Source of the DNA: CAYFZR01 sp046760505 [NCBI: Candidatus Hydrothermarchaeota archaeon]
GTDB lineage: Archaea; CAYFZR01
Length of the DNA: 5,594 nucleotides
Direction of reading: 5' to 3'
Assembly (NCBI GenBank): GCA_046760505.1
Contig: JBHIEG010000065.1
Coordinates: 1 to 5,594 of the forward strand
Below are positions 5,570 to 5,594 of the stretch, piece by piece. How positions within the stretch are numbered: position 1 is the first letter of the stretch; every line of letters begins with the position of its first letter. The notes under the pieces were generated by a model, which worked only from the letters and a program-made list of their open reading frames with translations, was not told where the DNA came from and did not search any database. A program made the position numbers and the translations under genes.

Positions 5570-5594
5570 TGAAACCACAGAGAACACAGACGAA
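5570..5594. repeat. edge of a dispersed-type repeat (ACCACAGAGAACACAGA)
   Basis: The last bases, starting TGAAACCACAGAGAACACAG, resemble an intergenic repeat of ACCACAGAG/ACACAGAG units that I recall from many environmental bacterial genomes. Only the first units are in the window, so repeat type and length cannot be judged. The 107 bases between the VIT-vWA stop and this point show no gene and no clear terminator hairpin. Confidence 0.4.

Noticed and set aside
1-5594. CRISPR array, tRNA, rRNA, toxin-antitoxin pair or known defence module
   Set aside because: No regularly spaced direct repeats, no cloverleaf or rRNA-like stretch, and no recognisable defence-gene motifs were seen on either strand.

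Overview
The window looks like a piece of an uncultivated, AT-rich bacterial chromosome. Ribosome-binding sites are strong (AGGAGG or AAGGAGG before three of the genes), a secreted VIT/von Willebrand-A protein is present, and two kinds of dispersed non-coding repeat occur. I associate those repeats, from memory only, with uncultivated candidate-phylum genomes. No rRNA, tRNA or phylogenetic marker gene is present, so the taxon cannot be named. All genes read on the + strand.

Layout. (1) Bases 1 to about 911 are the 3' part of an insertion sequence: the C-terminal two thirds or so of an IS1182-like DDE transposase, then the probable right terminal inverted repeat. (2) Bases 913-1982 have the anatomy of a mobile integron gene cassette. 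A core site (GTTATGTGCC, 912-921) is followed by one promoter-less ORF (959-1837, a divergent arginase/agmatinase-fold protein), and then by a 91-base imperfect palindrome (1901-1991) with the layout of an attC site. The outer left box of that palindrome, GGCACATAAC, is the exact reverse complement of the core site about 1 kb upstream. This is expected if the two are joined in the excised circular cassette. (3) Directly after the attC, a second ORF (2023-2451, a small cysteine-containing protein resembling the TIGR04076 group) begins behind a closely related core site (GTTATATGCC), so it looks like the start of a second cassette. I cannot find its attC. (4) Bases 2452-3188 are mainly non-coding and hold a fold-back repeat (about 2891-3094) and a nested hairpin (3122-3170). 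(5) Bases 3189-5462 encode a 757-residue exported VIT plus vWA protein. (6) The right edge enters another dispersed-type repeat.

How it fits together. The left half is accessory DNA: an IS whose end abuts a cassette boundary, then one clear cassette and one possible cassette, with no integrase gene in view (what is called a CALIN when the integrase is absent altogether). The cassettes have no obvious promoter of their own, so they probably rely on transcription from upstream, possibly through the IS. The right half is probably resident chromosome: a stand-alone secreted VIT-vWA protein bordered by repeats. The most notable points are the cassette and its attC, the IS end exactly at the cassette junction, and the arginase-like cassette product whose metal and guanidine-binding positions differ from the canonical enzymes.
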